The translations under genes and the position numbers were made by a program. Shown one piece after another: positions 8,965 through 22,549 of a stretch of DNA of 64,000 bases. Position 1 is the first letter of the stretch. Each line of letters begins with the position of its first letter. The DNA is from Streptomyces olivaceus (lineage in GTDB: Bacteria > Actinomycetota > Actinomycetes > Streptomycetales > Streptomycetaceae). The notes below the pieces were generated by a model. It was not told the DNA's origin, searched no databases, and worked only from the letters and a program-made list of their open reading frames with translations. The DNA is taken from positions 242,914 through 306,913 of the forward strand of contig NZ_JOFH01000015.1 of the NCBI RefSeq assembly GCF_000721235.1. The letters run 5' to 3'.

Positions 8965-10200
8965 ATGTCGACGCTGTTGTCACGGGCTGAAGAACTCGAC
9001 GCCGAGGACCCCCTGGCACACACCCGCAAACGCTTCCTGCTTCCCGACGGGGTCACCTATCTCGACGGCAACTCGCTGGGCCCGGTGCCCGTCGGAGTGC
9101 CGGGGGCCATGGACGACGCCGTCCGCGGGCAGTGGGGCGAGGGACTGGTGCGCTCGTGGCCGGACTGGATGCGCCTGCCACTCGAACTCGGTGACCGGAT
9201 CGGCCGTCTCCTCGGGGCCGGAACCGGAAACACGGTCGTCGGAGACTCCACCTCCGTGCAGATATTCAACGCCCTCGCATCGGCTGCCCGGTTGCGCCCG
9301 GGGCGGGGCGTTCTGCTCACCGACGTCGATCACTTTCCCACCGACCAGTACCTCGCCGACTCCGTCGGCCGGCTCCTCGGCCTGACGGTCCGGCGGGTAC
9401 CGGCGGCCGAGTTCGGCGATCACCTGCGTGTCTCGGGCGGCGAAGTCGCCGTGGTCGCCTGTCCAGCGGTGGACTACCGGACCGGACAGCTGTGGGACAT
9501 CGCCGAAGTGACCGCCGCCGCACACCGGGCCGGGGCGGTCGTGGTCTGGGACCTCTGCCACGCGGTGGGAGCCCTGCCGCTCGAACTCGACGCTGCCGAC
9601 GTCGACCTGGCCGTGGGCTGCACCTACAAGTACCTGAACGGCGGCCCCGGGGCACCCGCGTTCATCTACGTCAACCCCCGTCACCAGGACAGGCTGGATC
9701 AGCCGCTGACCGGCTGGTTGGGCCACGCCGAGCCCTTCTCCACCACGGGAACCTACCGGCCCGCGCCCGGCGTCGCCCGAGCAGTGATCGGTACCCCGCC
9801 CGTCCTGTCGACCGTGGCCCTCCAGGCCGCCCTCGACGTCTACGAGGGCGTCTCGATGGACGCGGTCCGCACGAAGAGCCTGTCACTCACCGGATTCTTC
9901 ATGGGCTGCGTGGACGAACTGCTCGCGGAGTGGGGGTTCGCAGTGGTGACACCGCGCCGGGGAGCCCGTCGCGGCAGCCAGGTGGCACTGCGCCACCCGG
10001 ATGCCTACGGGCTGGTCCAGGCGCTGCTGCGGCGCCGCGTCATCGGCGACATGCGTCCCCCCGACCTCCTGCGCTTCGGATTCAACGCGCTGTACTTGAC
10101 GCACCAGGATGTGTACGCCGCCGTGCGGGAACTGCGCGCCGCCGTCACGGCGGGCGAACAGCACGATCCGGGACTCGCCCGGCGGAGCCCCTTCGGCTGA
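8965..10200 (+). CDS. kynU: Kynureninase
   Basis: The 411-residue fold-type I PLP enzyme resembles KynU throughout. It has YLDGNSLGPVP at 32-42, the phosphate-binding region GDSTSVQIFN (93-102), WDLCHAVGALPLEL, and the PLP lysine K222 in TYKYLNGGPGAP. Kynureninase cleaves kynurenine to anthranilate and alanine. Next to tryptophan halogenases the likely substrate is a chlorokynurenine, giving a chloroanthranilate building block (inference). The ATG is preceded by GGAGGA. It lies 37 bp after the SARP gene and ahead of the halogenase. The hydroxykynurenine-preferring and kynurenine-preferring forms cannot be told apart by eye. Confidence 0.9.
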   Translation: MSTLLSRAEELDAEDPLAHTRKRFLLPDGVTYLDGNSLGPVPVGVPGAMDDAVRGQWGEGLVRSWPDWMRLPLELGDRIGRLLGAGTGNTVVGDSTSVQIFNALASAARLRPGRGVLLTDVDHFPTDQYLADSVGRLLGLTVRRVPAAEFGDHLRVSGGEVAVVACPAVDYRTGQLWDIAEVTAAAHRAGAVVVWDLCHAVGALPLELDAADVDLAVGCTYKYLNGGPGAPAFIYVNPRHQDRLDQPLTGWLGHAEPFSTTGTYRPAPGVARAVIGTPPVLSTVALQAALDVYEGVSMDAVRTKSLSLTGFFMGCVDELLAEWGFAVVTPRRGARRGSQVALRHPDAYGLVQALLRRRVIGDMRPPDLLRFGFNALYLTHQDVYAAVRELRAAVTAGEQHDPGLARRSPFG

Positions 10201-10373
10201 TCACGGGGAACCCGGTGGGTTGCCCGATACTTCCGGAGGATTTCCTTCAGGGCCAGACCCTCACTCCGACATGAGGGGGTGTAGAAAAAATATAGGCCAC
10301 CGAGGCACGGTGTTCCCTGTCGTGGACCGAAAACCCGGATCATTCCGTCCGAGGTTTCAACGAAGGGAGCACC
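10201..10373 (+). promoter_or_regulatory. Leader/promoter region of the first halogenase gene
   Basis: This 173-bp gap holds a small hairpin (CCCTCA at 10258-10263 pairing with TGAGGG at 10272-10277). An AT-rich patch follows, with a possible -10 hexamer TATAGG at 10291-10296. The halogenase operon may have its own promoter here. No -35 is convincing. Confidence 0.3.
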
Positions 10374-11966
10374 GTGAACGATATCCGCATCAAGGACGTG
10401 GTCATCCTCGGGGGCGGAACGGCCGGCTGGATGACCGCTTCGTATCTGGGAAAAGCGCTCCAGGGAACAGTGAACATCACTCTTCTCGAAGCTCCTACCA
10501 TTCCCAGAATAGGTGTCGGCGAAGCGACCGTCCCCAATCTGCAGAGCGCATTCTTCGACTATCTCGGGATACCCGAGCAGGAGTGGATGCGTGAATGCAA
10601 CGCGAGCTTCAAGACCGGCATCAGGTTCGTGAACTGGCGCACTCCCGGAAACGGATCCCCCGAGCCCCGGGATCTCGACGGGGGCACCGACTACTTCTAC
10701 CACCACTTCGCCAACCTGCCGGAACACGACCACGTTCCCCTGTCCCACTACTGGGACTTCAGGCGCCGGCAGGGCGAACAGATCGCCGACTTCGACCGGG
10801 AGTGCTTCGGGGAGGCGGCCGCCCTCGACGCCAAGCGCGGCCCCTGGTACGCCGACGGCACGCCGGCCACCGGCTACGCGTGGCACTTCGACGCCCAGCT
10901 CGTCGCCGACTACCTGCGCCGCTTCGCGACCCGGAAGCAGGGCACCCGGCACGTCCAGGACGAACTCGTCGACGTGGTCCTCGACGAGCGGGGCCATATC
11001 GAGTCGCTGCTGACCAAGGACGGACTGGAGCTGCGGGGCGACTTGTTCGTCGACTGCTCCGGATTCCGCGGGCTGTTGATCAACAAGGCGCTGGGCGAGC
11101 CCTTCCTCGACATGAGCGACCACCTGCTGTGCGACAGCGCCGTGGCCACGGCCGTGCCCCACGACGACGAGAAGAACGGCATCGAGCCGTTCACCTCTGC
11201 GATCGCCATGTCCTCGGGCTGGACCTGGAAGATCCCCATGCTGACCCGCTTCGGATCGGGCTACGTCTATTCGAGCAAGTTCATCGAGAAGGACACGGCG
11301 ACCAAGGAATTCTGTGACCTCTGGGGGCTCGACCCGACCAGGACGGAGTTCAACCATGTGAAGTTCCGGGTGGGCCGCAACCGTCGCGCCTGGGTGAAGA
11401 ACTGTGTGAGCATCGGACTCTCCTCGTGCTTCGTCGAGCCCTTGGAATCCACCGGCATCTACTTTATCTATTCCGCCGTCTACCAGCTCGCCAAGCATTT
11501 TCCCGACAAGCGGTTCGATCCGGTTCTCGTCAACCACTTCAATCGCGAGATCGAGAGTATGTTCGACTTCACGCGGGACTTCATCCAGACGCACTTCTAC
11601 TTCTCCCCACGGAACGACACAGAATTCTGGCGGGCGAACAAGGAACTGCCCCTCGGAGATGACATCCGGGAGAAGATAGAGCTGTACAGGGCGGGACTCC
11701 CGGTGAATTCGTCGGTCACCGGCGAACGTGTCTACTACGGCAACTCCGAAGTCGAGAACAAGAACTTCTGGAACAACACCAACTACTGGTGCATCTTCGC
11801 CGGGCTGGGATTCCTGCCGGATCGTGTCATGCCTTCACTCACCTACAAGTCCGCGTCCCTGGACAGTGTGGAGACAGTCTTCGGCGACGTTCGCCGGCGT
11901 GAGCAGCACCTGCTCGACAAGCTGCCGGCGACGCGCGACATCCTGCGCTCCCTGCACCACAGGTGA
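10374..11966 (+). CDS. FAD-dependent tryptophan halogenase, PrnA/RebH-like (7- or 6-halogenase type)
   Basis: The 530-residue protein has the FADH2-binding motif GGGTAGWM (13-20), the halogenase signature WTWKIP (283-288), the catalytic lysine K80 in [13 protein letters not shown] and the substrate-positioning glutamate E358 in EPLESTG. These enzymes make HOCl from FADH2, O2 and chloride and direct it through the lysine to the indole ring. The match to PrnA runs the full length, including the YFYHHF loop that holds the PrnA H101/F103 equivalents, so C7 is most likely chlorinated. C6 enzymes such as Thal are close relatives and cannot be excluded. GTG start with GAAGGGAGC upstream. The gene is followed directly by the flavin reductase. 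Confidence 0.92.
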   Translation: MNDIRIKDVVILGGGTAGWMTASYLGKALQGTVNITLLEAPTIPRIGVGEATVPNLQSAFFDYLGIPEQEWMRECNASFKTGIRFVNWRTPGNGSPEPRDLDGGTDYFYHHFANLPEHDHVPLSHYWDFRRRQGEQIADFDRECFGEAAALDAKRGPWYADGTPATGYAWHFDAQLVADYLRRFATRKQGTRHVQDELVDVVLDERGHIESLLTKDGLELRGDLFVDCSGFRGLLINKALGEPFLDMSDHLLCDSAVATAVPHDDEKNGIEPFTSAIAMSSGWTWKIPMLTRFGSGYVYSSKFIEKDTATKEFCDLWGLDPTRTEFNHVKFRVGRNRRAWVKNCVSIGLSSCFVEPLESTGIYFIYSAVYQLAKHFPDKRFDPVLVNHFNREIESMFDFTRDFIQTHFYFSPRNDTEFWRANKELPLGDDIREKIELYRAGLPVNSSVTGERVYYGNSEVENKNFWNNTNYWCIFAGLGFLPDRVMPSLTYKSASLDSVETVFGDVRRREQHLLDKLPATRDILRSLHHR

Positions 11967-12004
11967 ATGCCATACCTCCGCCGCCGACGATTCGGGGGAA
12001 TCCC

Positions 12005-15530
<3,526 letters not shown>

Positions 15531-15556
15531 CGGTCGGCGGACGGGGGGTGAACAGC

Positions 15557-18500
15557 ATGCGTGCCGCGGAACGCGAGACGACGCTCTGCCGATTCGGTCT
15601 GCTGGGTCCACTGGAGATCCGGATCGGTGACCGCCAGGTCCATCTCCGGGCGCCGAAGCAGCGCACCCTGCTTGCCGCCCTGCTCGTGTCCGCCGGTCGC
15701 ACGGTCACGACCGGGGAACTGGTGGACCACCTGTGGGACGGGGAGCTCCCCTCGAACGGCCGCGGTGCGCTCCACGTTCACATGACCCGGCTGCGCAAGT
15801 CGCTGGGGGCGCCGGAAGCGGACGAACTGATCCGGACGGTGCCGGAGGGATACCGCGCGGTCCTCCCCCCGGGCTCGTCGGACCTGCAGCGATTCGATCA
15901 GGCTCTCCAGGAGGCCGTGCTCGCCCGCAGACGGGCCGACCTGCCGGCCGAGGCGGAGCTCCTGGCGGCCGCCCGGTCGCTGTGGCGCGGTCCCGCTCTG
16001 GTGGACGTGCCCTCCGAGGTCCTGTGCCGGGACGCCGTACCGGCGCTGAGGGAACGCTTCCTGCAGGCGTCGGAACGGTATTTCGAGGTGTCGCTGCTGC
16101 TCGGACGGCACGCACGTATCCTGCCGGAGCTTCGGGAAACGGCTCTGAGGAACACCTACCGTGAGCGGTTCTGGTGTCAGTTGATGCTGGCCCTCTACCG
16201 CTGCGACCGCCAGGCGGAGGCCCTGGCCGCCTACCGGGAGGCGCAGGGAAGGCTCAACGACGAGTTGGGCATCGGTCCCGGGGACAGCCTGGTTCGTACG
16301 CACCAGGCTGTGCTGACGGGTTCGGCCGCCCTGTTCGACGTGGCGGCCGGGGCCCCGGCCGCCGCACCGGGATCTCACGAGAGCGGGGGCGGCGCCTGGC
16401 ACGTCCTCTGCCAGTTGCCGCCCGACCAGGCCCTCGTCGGACGCGACCGGTTGTGCGATCAGGTGGCTGCCGCGGCGGCGCCCGCCGGGACCCTCCCGGC
16501 GCCGCCCGTGGTGGTGCTCTGCGGTGGACCGGGTACCGGGAAGACCGCACTCGCGGTGCGGACCGGCCACCGGCTCCGGCACCTGTTCCCCGAGGGCCAG
16601 TGGTACGTGCGGCTGCGCGAGGCGGACGGCCGGGCCCGTGAACCCGGCGCCGTCCTCGCGCAGTTGCTCACCGCGAGCGGCGCCGACGCGGTTCCCGGGA
16701 CACTGGAGGAGAAAGCGTCCGCGCTGCGGACACGGCTCGCGGACCGCAGGGTCCTGATGATCCTGGACGACGCCGCCGACGCCGAGCAGGTGACGCCGTT
16801 GCTGCCCGGAACGTCCGGGTGCTCCGTCCTGATCACGTCCTACGCCAGTCTTCCGGCGCTCGGGACCGAGTGCGGCACACGGTCCTTCGCCCTGGACGCC
16901 CTGTCGCCCGCGGCTGCCCTGACGATGCTCGAAACGGTGCTGGGCGGGGCCCGGGTGGCCGCCGAACCCGAGGCGGCGCGTCAGCTCGCCGCGCTGTGCG
17001 GAAGGCGGCCACTGGCGCTGCGGATCGCGGCGACCCGGCTGGCCGACCGGCCCGACCGCCCGCTGAGCGCGTCGGTGGCCGACCTCACCGGCCCCGACCG
17101 GCTGTCCCGGCTTGCCGTGGGCGCCGGGCGCCGGACCGCGGTCCGTGCCGCGTTCGAGGTTCCGTACCAGGAACTGGGGCCCGCAGCCGCGGCGCTGTTC
17201 CGCCTGCTTCCGCTGATCCCGGGCCCGGACTTCAGCCCCTCGACGGCGCGGGCCCTGGCCGGCCTCGCCCCGGAGGACTCCGACCGCCATCTGGACCGAC
17301 TGACCGCGTTGCACCTGCTGAGCCGTTCTCGCCGCGGGCGTCTGTCCCTGCCGGTCCTGCTGCGGCTCTACGCGGCGGAGCGCTCCCGTATCGAGGACAG
17401 CGCCCAGGAGCGCGCGGCGGCGTACGAGCGGCTGCGCGGCTGGTGCTGGGCCACGGCCACCAGCGCGGCCGCCGCCCGCTGCCCCGATCCGGTCCGCCTG
17501 GGCCAGGAACCCGACGAGCGAGGAGAGGTGTCGCCCGCGGTCTTCGAGAACGCGGCGGCGGCCACCGACTGGCTGGATGCGGAACGCCCGACCCTGCTGG
17601 CGATGGCCGAGGCGGCGGCGGTGCGAGGGCCGCACGCGGCGGCGTGGCAACTGGCGGACGTGCTGCGCGACTACCTGTGGTACCGGCGGCACCACGAGGA
17701 TGCCCTGCGCTTCGCCCTGGCCGGACACGCGGCCGCGCTGCGTGCGGGCGACCGGCGCGCCGTCGCGGTGATGCGAACCGGACTCGGCCTCGCCGAGGTG
17801 GGACGCGGCCGGGCGGGCCGGGGGCGGCTGCAGCTCCAACGCGCGCTGACCGGGCTGCGGGAGGCGAGGGACACGCGTTACCGCATCATGGGCCTGCACG
17901 GCCTCGGCCTCGCCGCGCGCCTGGAGAACCGGACGACCGAGTCCGTGCACTTCTTCCACCGGGCACTGCACCTGGCCGTCGACACGGAGGCGCAGTACGT
18001 CGTCGGCCCGGTGCGGCGCAGCCTCGCGTCGGCGCTGCACGACCTCGGCTCATTCGACGCGGCCAAGACGCAGCTGTGCCTTGCGCTGCGGGACGACCAG
18101 AGGCTGGGGATCACGCACACCCGGGCCGAGATCCTCGGGCAACAGGGGCTGATAGCCGCCGACCTGGGGAACCGCGCTGCCGCCCGCACGCTCTTCACCA
18201 GGGCCGTGGTCGCGGCGGAGGAGGAGCCGAGCGGTCTGCGGGACCGATTGACGGCGCTGGTCGGCCTGGCACGGCTGGACGTCGCCCTCGCGAATCCCGC
18301 GCGCGCCGTCTCCCGTCTTGAGCAGCCCCTGGCGGCCGCGGACGCGACGTTGCGTATGCACGCGCTGAACGCCCTGGGCGAGGCGAGGCTCAGCGAGGGC
18401 GAGCCGGTGGCTGCGGTCGGGCACCACACCCGGGCCCTGCGCATGGCTCATGCCCTGGGCCAGGCGCGGGGCGCGTGTGAGGCCCGCACGGGGCTTGCCC

Positions 18501-18766
18501 TGGCCCATGCGGCGGTCGGTGACGGACGGCAAGCGGTCCGTCAGGCACTGGCCGCGGTGCGCGCCTGCGAGCAGGCGGGCCTGGCGGTGGCTCGGGCGCG
18601 TGCGCTGCACGCCGCCGCGGTGGCGACGCGCGCCGACGGCCGTCACCACGACGCCTCGGACTACGCGCGCTCCGCGCTCGAACTGAGCCGCGCTCTGGGG
18701 CTCGGTCCGCTGGAGACCGCCCCCACTCCGGGCAGCGGCGCCGGCCCGGGAAACCGCGCCGCGTGA
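15557..18766 (+). CDS. AfsR-like SARP regulator with NB-ARC and TPR domains
   Basis: The 1069-residue protein has a winged-helix DNA-binding domain (about 12-100), BTAD (about 105-250), NB-ARC ATPase with CGGPGTGKTALAV (about 320) and LMILDDAADAEQV, and a long helical C-terminus of about 450 residues with TPR-like repeats. This is the full AfsR architecture, unlike the shorter SARP at the cluster's left end. It is co-directional with and 26 bp behind the second halogenase, so it is probably part of the same transcript and may reinforce it. I chose the ATG at 15557 (GGGGGG 8 bases upstream); GTG at 15548 is an alternative. Confidence 0.9.
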   Translation: MRAAERETTLCRFGLLGPLEIRIGDRQVHLRAPKQRTLLAALLVSAGRTVTTGELVDHLWDGELPSNGRGALHVHMTRLRKSLGAPEADELIRTVPEGYRAVLPPGSSDLQRFDQALQEAVLARRRADLPAEAELLAAARSLWRGPALVDVPSEVLCRDAVPALRERFLQASERYFEVSLLLGRHARILPELRETALRNTYRERFWCQLMLALYRCDRQAEALAAYREAQGRLNDELGIGPGDSLVRTHQAVLTGSAALFDVAAGAPAAAPGSHESGGGAWHVLCQLPPDQALVGRDRLCDQVAAAAAPAGTLPAPPVVVLCGGPGTGKTALAVRTGHRLRHLFPEGQWYVRLREADGRAREPGAVLAQLLTASGADAVPGTLEEKASALRTRLADRRVLMILDDAADAEQVTPLLPGTSGCSVLITSYASLPALGTECGTRSFALDALSPAAALTMLETVLGGARVAAEPEAARQLAALCGRRPLALRIAATRLADRPDRPLSASVADLTGPDRLSRLAVGAGRRTAVRAAFEVPYQELGPAAAALFRLLPLIPGPDFSPSTARALAGLAPEDSDRHLDRLTALHLLSRSRRGRLSLPVLLRLYAAERSRIEDSAQERAAAYERLRGWCWATATSAAAARCPDPVRLGQEPDERGEVSPAVFENAAAATDWLDAERPTLLAMAEAAAVRGPHAAAWQLADVLRDYLWYRRHHEDALRFALAGHAAALRAGDRRAVAVMRTGLGLAEVGRGRAGRGRLQLQRALTGLREARDTRYRIMGLHGLGLAARLENRTTESVHFFHRALHLAVDTEAQYVVGPVRRSLASALHDLGSFDAAKTQLCLALRDDQRLGITHTRAEILGQQGLIAADLGNRAAARTLFTRAVVAAEEEPSGLRDRLTALVGLARLDVALANPARAVSRLEQPLAAADATLRMHALNALGEARLSEGEPVAAVGHHTRALRMAHALGQARGACEARTGLALAHAAVGDGRQAVRQALAAVRACEQAGLAVARARALHAAAVATRADGRHHDASDYARSALELSRALGLGPLETAPTPGSGAGPGNRAA

Positions 18767-18811
18767 ACCGCTGCGGTTCCCTTTGGCCGGAGAGAGAAGG
18801 AGCAAGGACGC

Positions 18812-19696
18812 ATGCCGGTACCTGTGTACGGAACCTTCAGCCAGGAGGCGTTGGACCGCGAGTACTCACCGAGTTCGCTCTCCCCCGGTTTCCGCGACGT
18901 GCTGCGCCGGCAGGCGCGGTACAGCGCGCGGATCCGGTCGGTCCTCCCCTGCGAGACCGATGTCGCCTACGGGCCGGACCCCTGCGAGCAGCTGGACTTC
19001 TTTCCCGCACCGGGCGCCGCGGGCGGCTCCCGGGGACGGGTGCCGGTGCACGTCTTCGTGCACGGCGGCCACTGGCAGGAGTCGAGCAAGGAGGAGTCCG
19101 CCTACGCCGCGCTCGCCGTCACCCGAGCCGGTGCGTCGTTCATCGCGGTGGGTTACGGGCTGGCACCCGTCTTCTCCATGGAGCAGATGGTGGCGCAGGT
19201 CGCCCGGGCGCTGTGCTGGGTCCGCGAGCACGCCCGGGAACTGGGATCCCGGCCGGACGCCGTGTACGCCAGCGGCAGTTCGGCGGGCGCGCACCTGATC
19301 GCGGCGGCCCTCTCGTCGGCCCCCGCGGTCTCCGGGGTGCAGCGGCCGGAGGTGGCCGGGGTCTGCCTGATGAGCGGCGTGTACGACTTGCGGCCGGTAC
19401 GGCTGAGTTACGTCAACCGGGCGGTCGGCCTCGACGACGCCGCCGTCCTGGCCCACAGCCCGGTGGAGCACCTCCCCCTGCGCACCCCCCTGGTGATCCT
19501 GGCCCGCGGTGACCGGGAGACCGGCGAGTACGCCCGTCAGCACCAGGAGTTCGCCGATGCGCTGAACCGGTGCGGGCGGGGCCGGGTGCGGGACCTGGTG
19601 GTGGCCGGCCGGGACCACTTCGCGCTGCCGGGCGACCTGTGCGTTCCCGGTACCGCGCTGGGAGCGGCGGTGCTCGGTCAGATGGGTCTGGGCTGA
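18812..19696 (+). CDS. Kynurenine formamidase-like alpha/beta hydrolase
   Basis: The 294-residue alpha/beta hydrolase of the arylformamidase (AFMID) type has the oxyanion-hole motif HGGHW (84-88), the nucleophile elbow GSSAG with S157, an aspartate in LARGDRETGEY and a histidine in GRDHFALP. It hydrolyses N-formylkynurenine, the product of tryptophan dioxygenase, to kynurenine. With the dioxygenase (30.0 kb) and kynureninase (9.0 kb) it completes the route from tryptophan to anthranilate inside this cluster. ATG with an AAGGAG site, followed by a strong terminator. Confidence 0.87.
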   Translation: MPVPVYGTFSQEALDREYSPSSLSPGFRDVLRRQARYSARIRSVLPCETDVAYGPDPCEQLDFFPAPGAAGGSRGRVPVHVFVHGGHWQESSKEESAYAALAVTRAGASFIAVGYGLAPVFSMEQMVAQVARALCWVREHARELGSRPDAVYASGSSAGAHLIAAALSSAPAVSGVQRPEVAGVCLMSGVYDLRPVRLSYVNRAVGLDDAAVLAHSPVEHLPLRTPLVILARGDRETGEYARQHQEFADALNRCGRGRVRDLVVAGRDHFALPGDLCVPGTALGAAVLGQMGLG

Positions 19697-19721
19697 GCGC
19701 CCGGCGTGCTGTCGCGGAAGC

Positions 19722-19753
19722 GGTGCGGCGGGCCCGGACGGGCCCGCCGCACC
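19722..19753. terminator. Bidirectional hairpin terminator between converging genes
   Basis: A perfect 14-bp stem (GGTGCGGCGGGCCC at 19722-19735 with its complement at 19740-19753) and a 4-nt loop lie between the converging formamidase and exporter genes. It can serve both strands. Confidence 0.85.
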
Positions 19754-19835
19754 TTTCGCACACGCTCCGGTCACCGGTGGGTACGGGGGTTGACCCTCCC
19801 GGTGCCCGGACCGTGCGCCGTGTCCCGGCCTCGGG

Positions 19836-21383
19836 TCAGGGCGACGCCTGGGCCGGGAGTCCGTGCTCCGGGGCGCCCTCCCCGGTCGGGTCCGCCTCGG
19901 CCCCGGTGTCGCGGGCACCGCCCCGGACTGTCACGAAGACCAGCAGGGCTGCGAACGCGGCGACCGCCGCGGCCACCACGAGGGTGGTGTTCAGCGCCGA
20001 GGCGAAAGCGCTGCGGACCAGATGGCCGACGGCGTCGCGCTCGCCGGGCGGCGAGGAGGAGATGACCGCCTGGGCCTGGCCGCCGCTCAGGGCGGCGGCT
20101 CCCTGTTCGGGGTCCGGCACACGGCCGTCGCCCCGCAGTACGTGCTCGACGCGTGCCTGGAAGATGGCGCCGAACACGGCGATCCCGAGGGCGAAGCCGA
20201 GTTGCCGGAAGGTGTTGACCGCGCCGCCCGCCATGCCGCCGCGTTCCGCGGGCACCGAGGCCAGCGCGGCCTCCGACAGACTGGGGGTGGCGGCGCCGAC
20301 GCCCAGTCCGGACACGACGAGTCCCACCATGACCGTGTTGCCCGTGGAGTCCGCGTCGAGTACGGCCTGCAACGCGGCGCCCGCCGCGATGAGCAGCAGC
20401 CCGATACCGACAGCGAGCCGGGGCGGCCACGGACCCAGGCGTCCGGCGAGCGCGGACGCCACGAACGCCGCACCGCACATGGGAAGAATGTAGAGCCCCG
20501 CCTTCACCGGCCCGTAGCCGAGCACCGACTGCAGCCACAGCGAGGTGAACAGCAGATACGCGAACGCCGCCGCCTGGAGGAAGAGCGCGGCGGTCATGAT
20601 GCCGGTGAACGACGCCCTGCGGAAGAGGGACAGGTCGAGGATGGGGTGGTCGTGACGCGATTCGGCAACGAGGAAGACGATCAGTGCGAGCGCGGCGAAG
20701 CCGAACAGGGCCAGGGTGAACGGAGCCGTCCACCTGTCGGTGTGGGCACGGATCAGCCCATAGGTCAGCGCTCCGGCGGCCACCGTGAACGAGACGCTGC
20801 CCATCCAGTCGACCCGCTCTCGCGCCGGGAGCCGGACCTCGTGCAGCACGCGCACGCTCATCACCACGGCGAGCACGCTGAGCGGAAGGTTGACGAAGAA
20901 GATCCACCGCCAGTCGAGATACTCGGTGAGTACCCCGCCGACCACCGGACCGGCCGCCGCGGCCACGGCGTTGGTGGCTCCCCAGACCGCGAACGCGATG
21001 TTGCGGTCCTTGCGCTCGTAGTGCATGCCGAGGAGCGCGATCGTCGTGCCGAACATGCCGGCCGCGCCGATTCCCTGCACCGCCCTGGCCGCGATCAGTA
21101 CACCGGCGTCGGGGGCGACGGCGCAGACCAGCGAGGCCAGCGCGAAGATCACCAGCCCGACGACGTACACCGCCTTGCGTCCGGTCCGGTCGGCGGACGA
21201 GCCGACGCCGAGCAGCAACGCCGCCAGTGCCAGGGCGTAGATGTCCACCACCCACTCCAGGTCGGAGAGCGTGGTGCCGAGGTCTGTTGCCATGTCGGGC
21301 AACGCGACCGTCACGATCGTGACGTCGACCAGGAGCATGAAGGTGCCCAGGCAGATCGCCACCAGTGGCCACCACTTGCGCAT
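19836..21383 (-). CDS. MFS drug exporter, DHA2 (EmrB/QacA) family
   Basis: The 515-residue protein has about 14 hydrophobic helices. It begins with the typical first helix and motif D1 (VDVTIVTVALPDM), motif A near GVGSSADRTGRK and motif C near GATNAVAAAAGPVVGGVL. DHA2 proteins export drugs using the proton gradient, so this is the likely export and self-resistance gene of the cluster. The ATG at 21383 is preceded by GGAAAGGAAG, and the in-frame extension upstream has no protein-like character. It lies 115 bp behind the Lrp-type regulator in the same direction, and the two are probably co-transcribed. Confidence 0.9.
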   Translation of the reverse strand: MRKWWPLVAICLGTFMLLVDVTIVTVALPDMATDLGTTLSDLEWVVDIYALALAALLLGVGSSADRTGRKAVYVVGLVIFALASLVCAVAPDAGVLIAARAVQGIGAAGMFGTTIALLGMHYERKDRNIAFAVWGATNAVAAAAGPVVGGVLTEYLDWRWIFFVNLPLSVLAVVMSVRVLHEVRLPARERVDWMGSVSFTVAAGALTYGLIRAHTDRWTAPFTLALFGFAALALIVFLVAESRHDHPILDLSLFRRASFTGIMTAALFLQAAAFAYLLFTSLWLQSVLGYGPVKAGLYILPMCGAAFVASALAGRLGPWPPRLAVGIGLLLIAAGAALQAVLDADSTGNTVMVGLVVSGLGVGAATPSLSEAALASVPAERGGMAGGAVNTFRQLGFALGIAVFGAIFQARVEHVLRGDGRVPDPEQGAAALSGGQAQAVISSSPPGERDAVGHLVRSAFASALNTTLVVAAAVAAFAALLVFVTVRGGARDTGAEADPTGEGAPEHGLPAQASP

Positions 21384-21498
21384 ACGGGATCTTCCTTTCC
21401 CCGCTGGTGGGGCCACCATGAGCCCCCTGACTCCCTCCACCTTGGCGAGCGGGCCGACGATGACGTACACACGGACTCCGAAGTGAGCGGAATCGACA

Positions 21499-22512
21499 TC
21501 AGCGGCCCGTGAGAGACGGATTCCCATGTCTGGTGCTCGGCAGGAGGCGTCCCGCCCGCTTGACGGCGCTGATCACGGGCGCCGTCTCCACCCGGCTCAC
21601 CGCCTCCAGCGCGCCGATACGCGTGGTCAGGTAGTCGTAGAAGGAGTCGATGTCCCGACACACCACGATGGCGACCAGGTTCGTGGGGCCGGTCGTGGCC
21701 GCCGCGAAGACCACCTCCGGATGGCCGGCGAGCCCCGCGGCGACGTTCACCAGCTCCGTGGGCGGGACCGCGAGCCAGAGCATGACCTGCGCCTCGTACC
21801 CGAGGAGCACCGAGTCGATCTCCACGTCGAAGAAGAGCGCCCTGGTGTCCCTCAGGTACTCCAGACGGCGTTTGACCGTGGACTCCGACCAGCCGGTGAA
21901 CGCCGCCAACTCCGGGTACCCGGCCCGGCCGTCGGCGGCCAGGGCGGCGAACAGGCCGGCGTCGCCGTCCCGCATCTCCACGTGCTCCCGCCTCGGTGGC
22001 GGGGGCGGAAGGCGGGGGCTCAGCAGCTTCGCCTGCCGCGCGGTCAGCGCCTGGGCCTTGCCGTGCCAGCCCGTGGGTCCGCCGGAATAGGTGTGCAGGA
22101 TGTAGTGGGCGGTCACCGCCACCACTCGGGGTGTCCGGGGCAGTTTCTGCAGCAGCAGGGATTCGCCGTCGGCACGGTGCGGGGCGCGCGTCACGCAGAC
22201 GATCTCGGTGCCCCCCGCGGTGAGACTCACCCACGAGGTGTCGTCGCGCTTGGCCAGGGCGGTGGCCACACTGCTCGACGCGTCCGGGGTGCACTGCACC
22301 CGTACGAGCCACTCGATGTGCCCGAAGCGGCCCGCGTCGGGCAGTCCCAGGACCCGCATCGCACCCGAGTCGCGCAGCTTGCGGTAGCGCCGCGCCACGG
22401 TCTGGTCGGAGACGTCGAGCACCTCGGCGACATGACTGAACGGAGCCCGTCCGTCGATCTGCAGAGCGTGCACCAGCTGCCGGTCCAAGGGATCCAGCGT
22501 GTGGGAATTCAT
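21499..22512 (-). CDS. Two-module Lrp/AsnC-family regulator
   Basis: The 337-residue protein is twice the usual Lrp length. It has two AsnC-type winged helix-turn-helix units (about 5-50 with FSHVAEVLDVSDQTVARRYRKL, and about 175-225 with YPELAAFTGWSESTVKRRLEYL), each followed by a ligand-binding RAM-like beta-alpha unit. Lrp proteins sense amino acids, so tryptophan, kynurenine or a chlorinated form is a reasonable effector here (inference). It is divergent from the methyltransferase gene and upstream of the exporter, so local control of export is likely. ATG at 22512 with a GTGGAAG site; an in-frame TTG extension was rejected. Confidence 0.85.
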   Translation of the reverse strand: MNSHTLDPLDRQLVHALQIDGRAPFSHVAEVLDVSDQTVARRYRKLRDSGAMRVLGLPDAGRFGHIEWLVRVQCTPDASSSVATALAKRDDTSWVSLTAGGTEIVCVTRAPHRADGESLLLQKLPRTPRVVAVTAHYILHTYSGGPTGWHGKAQALTARQAKLLSPRLPPPPPRREHVEMRDGDAGLFAALAADGRAGYPELAAFTGWSESTVKRRLEYLRDTRALFFDVEIDSVLLGYEAQVMLWLAVPPTELVNVAAGLAGHPEVVFAAATTGPTNLVAIVVCRDIDSFYDYLTTRIGALEAVSRVETAPVISAVKRAGRLLPSTRHGNPSLTGR

Positions 22513-22535
22513 CTTCCACAAGCTAGTTGGTGTCG

Positions 22536-22549
22536 CTATCCGGCGATAG
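22536..22549. promoter_or_regulatory. Palindrome in the divergent regulator/methyltransferase promoter
   Basis: CTATC-CGGC-GATAG is a perfect 5-bp-arm inverted repeat, 24 bp upstream of the Lrp-type gene and 122 bp upstream of the methyltransferase gene. The location fits an Lrp autoregulatory operator. The motif is short, so it could also be chance. Confidence 0.35.

Noticed and set aside
11963..12004. Upstream GTG start for the flavin reductase
   Set aside because: The added 14 residues are Pro-rich and unlike the family, while ATG at 12005 has a better ribosome binding site.
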